A stretch of DNA of 64,000 nt from Agrobacterium sp. AGB01 (lineage in GTDB: Bacteria; Pseudomonadota; Alphaproteobacteria; Rhizobiales; Rhizobiaceae): assembly GCF_014851585.1 (NCBI RefSeq), contig NZ_JACVAB010000008.1:1-64000 (forward strand), given 5' to 3'. The notes under the pieces were generated by a model. It had not been told where the DNA came from and made no database searches. It saw nothing but the letters and a program-made list of their open reading frames with translations. The translations under genes were made by a program, and so were the position numbers. Below, piece by piece: positions 62,282-64,000 of this stretch. Position 1 is the first letter of the stretch. Every line of letters begins with the position of its first letter.

Positions 62282-62682
62282 TTACTCCAGCGCTGACCAA
62301 AAACCAGACGCTTGTGTTTGAAACGCTGTCCGGTTCGCAAGGGCCACTCAGTGCCTACAACATTCTGGACAAGCTGCGTGACCATGGTTTCCGTGCGCCG
62401 TTGCAGGTATACCGCGCGCTTGAAAAGCTTGTGGAATTCGGGCTGGTACACCGGCTGGAAAGCCTCAATGCCTTCGTTGCCTGTGCACACACCCAGACCG
62501 ATTGCTGTTCATCGCACCATGGCACCGTTGCGTTTGCCATTTGCAATTCCTGTGGTCAGGTCAGCGAATTCCATGACCATGAGATCGACCATCGCCTGCA
62601 GACCTGGGTCAACGGCCAGAAGTTCAAGGCGGAAAAGACCACGATCGAAATTCGTGGGCTTTGCGAGGCCTGTGCGGCCTGA
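62278..62682 (+). CDS. zur: Zinc uptake regulator Zur (Fur family)
   Basis: 134 residues. A winged helix (about 1-75, with A-P-L-Q-V-Y-R-A-L-E-K-L) is followed by a metal-binding dimerisation domain with H-H, E-F-H-D-H-E-I-D and two C-x-x-C pairs (N-S-C-G and E-A-C-A) for structural zinc. Genomic context with znuCB and its own Zur boxes makes zinc, rather than iron, the signal. It is translated with znuB. Confidence 0.94.
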   Translation: MITPALTKNQTLVFETLSGSQGPLSAYNILDKLRDHGFRAPLQVYRALEKLVEFGLVHRLESLNAFVACAHTQTDCCSSHHGTVAFAICNSCGQVSEFHDHEIDHRLQTWVNGQKFKAEKTTIEIRGLCEACAA

Positions 62683-62701
62683 GGCAAGCAGGAGCGATGC
62701 A

Positions 62702-63208
62702 TTGACCATACGGATAGCGCGCCCGTCTGACGCTGCCATTCTTGCGGCCATTTCGATCGAAGTTTGGCTGGGTACCTACATCAGGCGCGGTGTGAATGCG
62801 TTTTTTGCCGACTATGCGCTGAGTGAATTTACTGCCGCGCGGTTTTTTGCGCTGCTGGAAAATCCGAAAGAACATATATGGGTGTCGGAAAACGAGGACG
62901 GCCTGGACGGATTTATCCGGGTCAGCGAAGGGCAGGTGGCACCGATCGCCGACTGCTCAACAACCGAGATATCAACCCTCTATGTGCAGCCGCGTCACCA
63001 CGGCAAGGGTATCGGATTTCAGCTGCTGAAACTGGGGCTGGCGTTTGCGCGCCAGTCCGGCAGCACTTCTGTATGGCTGACGACAAACTCTGAAAATGCC
63101 CCGGCAATCGGCTTTTACCTGAGACAGGGGTTTGAAAAGGTCGGAACCACGGATTTCCGTATTCAGGATCAGGCCTATAGGAACGACGTGTTCAAGCGCG
63201 TCCTTTGA
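62702..63208 (+). CDS. GNAT N-acetyltransferase
   Basis: 168 residues. The acetyl-CoA motif is R-H-H-G-K-G-I-G-F-Q-L-L near residue 100, and A-I-G-F-Y-L-R-Q-G-F-E lies near 140. The start is a TTG at 62702: AGGAG ends seven bases before it, and the ATG four bases upstream is in a different frame. It lies 19 bases after zur and is probably cotranscribed with the zinc locus. The target is unknown. Confidence 0.83.
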   Translation: MTIRIARPSDAAILAAISIEVWLGTYIRRGVNAFFADYALSEFTAARFFALLENPKEHIWVSENEDGLDGFIRVSEGQVAPIADCSTTEISTLYVQPRHHGKGIGFQLLKLGLAFARQSGSTSVWLTTNSENAPAIGFYLRQGFEKVGTTDFRIQDQAYRNDVFKRVL

Positions 63209-63231
63209 TGGCTGTGGTGGCCTGACAACGT

Positions 63232-63759
63232 TCAAATCTCGTGCAGGTCTTTTGCGAACCGCTTCCAGTTGCCGATATATTTCTGTGCCGACAGTTTCAG
63301 CCCGGCAACGGCATCATCGTCCAGTGTGCGTATGACGCGGGCAGGTGAACCGACAATCAGCGAATTGTCAGGAAATTCCTTGCCTTCGGTGATCAGCGCA
63401 TTGGCGCCGACAAGGCAGTTCTTGCCGATCTTTGCACCGTTGAGAATAGTCGCCCCCATGCCGACCAGCGAGTTGTCGCCAATGGTACAGCCATGCACGA
63501 TGGCGTGGTGGCCGATGGTACAGCCTTCACCGATGGTGGCAGGAAAACCGGGGTCGCTATGGACCATCACGCCTTCCTGGATGTTGGTTTCGGCACCGAC
63601 GGTAATCGGTTCGTTATCACCACGCAGCGTGGCGCCAAACCAAATGCCAACATCGTCGCCCAGCGTTACCAAGCCAATGACATTGGCATCCGGCGCTACC
63701 CAGTAACGGTCAGCGTCCGGCAGCGTTGGTGTGTTGTCGCCAAGGCGGTAAATCGGCAT
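63232..63759 (-). CDS. Gamma-carbonic anhydrase-like hexapeptide protein
   Basis: 175 residues of a left-handed beta helix with many hexapeptide repeats (I-G-E-G-C-T-I-G-H-H-A-I-V-H-G). The zinc-ligand His pattern (V-H-S-D-P and G-H-H-A-I-V-H) is present, so it may be an active gamma-type carbonic anhydrase or a YrdA/PaaY-like relative. GGAGGAG precedes the ATG at 63759; the longer frame to 63792 is not preferred. Confidence 0.87.
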   Translation of the reverse strand: MPIYRLGDNTPTLPDADRYWVAPDANVIGLVTLGDDVGIWFGATLRGDNEPITVGAETNIQEGVMVHSDPGFPATIGEGCTIGHHAIVHGCTIGDNSLVGMGATILNGAKIGKNCLVGANALITEGKEFPDNSLIVGSPARVIRTLDDDAVAGLKLSAQKYIGNWKRFAKDLHEI

Positions 63760-63780
63760 GATGTTTCTCCTCCCACATAT

Positions 63781-63808
63781 CTCCCGAAACATGACACGGT
63801 TTCGGGAG
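63781..63808. terminator. Hairpin between two minus-strand genes, no T-run
   Basis: CTCCCGAAAC and GTTTCGGGAG form a perfect 10-bp stem with an 8-base loop, 21 bases after the stop of the FAH-family gene. No U-tract follows on either strand. It may end the upstream transcript or protect its 3' end. Confidence 0.55.
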
Positions 63809-63828
63809 TAGGCTGTTTTCGTGACGGA

Positions 63829-64000
63829 TCAGGCGACCTTGACGGTCAGTGTGCCGATGCCATCAACACCACATTCCATCACGTCACCGGCAACGACTGC
63901 GCCAACCCCGGCCGGTGTTCCGGTCATGATGACATCGCCGGGCGCAAGCACAAACAGCTTGGATAGTTCGGCAATGATTTCAGGCACTTTCCAGATCATC
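63829..64000 (-). CDS. Fumarylacetoacetate hydrolase-family protein, C-terminal part (partial at window edge)
   Basis: The visible C-terminal residues contain L-A-P-G-D-V-I-M-T-G-T-P-A-G-V-G and end G-T-L-T-V-K-V-A before TGA. L-x-P-G-D-x-I-x-T-G-T-P-x-G-V-G is the hallmark of FAH-superfamily hydrolases, decarboxylases and acylpyruvases. The 5' part lies outside the window. Substrate unknown. Confidence 0.85.
   Translation of the reverse strand, partial: MIWKVPEIIAELSKLFVLAPGDVIMTGTPAGVGAVVAGDVMECGVDGIGTLTVKVA

Overview
The window reads as ordinary chromosome of an alphaproteobacterium of the Rhizobiaceae, most like Agrobacterium, Allorhizobium or Rhizobium. I infer this from gene content: phosphatidylcholine synthase (Pcs), an IalB-family protein, a HWE-family histidine kinase, a glmU-glmS-DUF502-recG-sdhE-mfd block, a CIO-type bd oxidase, glnB-glnA with a sigma-54 promoter, and palindromic intergenic mosaic repeats of the kind known in rhizobia. 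G+C is fairly high, but the TonB receptor at 16.5-19.2 kb and the DNA upstream of it look visibly more AT-rich. No species can be fixed without a database search.

Layout. 0-0.43 kb: the tail of an IS110-type transposase, then palindromic and tandem repeats. 0.43-8.6 kb: a GntR regulator, a MacAB-like export operon (minus strand), a PAS-GGDEF cyclase, two small unknown proteins and a three-PAS HWE kinase. 8.6-11.2 kb: a LysR regulator divergent from a quinone oxidoreductase/SRPBCC pair. 11.4-15.3 kb: an osmoprotectant ABC importer in the gene order of E. coli osmF-yehYXW. 15.3-19.2 kb: a TonB receptor translationally coupled to a diheme peroxidase. 19.7-22.6 kb: cyanide-insensitive bd oxidase genes with a 41-aa DUF2474 subunit and a small membrane protein. 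22.6-27.7 kb: a lipoprotein, tRNA-Lys, CcdA, an AEC transporter, a UbiH-type hydroxylase and Pcs.

27.9-33.7 kb: a BMP-type (nucleoside-like) ABC importer followed by a FadR-type regulator. 33.9-46.3 kb: glmU, glmS, an acetyltransferase, DUF502, a nest of repeats around a CPCC-type small protein, recG, sdhE and mfd. 46.3-53.8 kb: a membrane protein, two EamA transporters, a FrnE-like DsbA protein, an orphan peptide-binding protein, IalB and HspQ. 54-58.8 kb: glnA, glnB, the NAD(P)HX repair enzyme and a GlxA-type regulator. 59.4-63.2 kb: the zinc uptake locus znuA / znuCB-zur plus an acetyltransferase. 63.2-64 kb: a gamma-carbonic anhydrase-like protein and the end of a fumarylacetoacetate hydrolase-family gene.

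Most genes are housekeeping, transport or regulation. I found no CRISPR array, prophage or clear new defence system. The parts most worth a second look are the TonB receptor/diheme peroxidase operon with an iron-type operator, a perfect FNR/FixK-like box lying on the ribosome-binding site of the bd oxidase gene, a LexA-type direct repeat between recG and sdhE, the repeat nest with an extra gene and a tRNA fragment upstream of recG, and three families of palindromic repeats.
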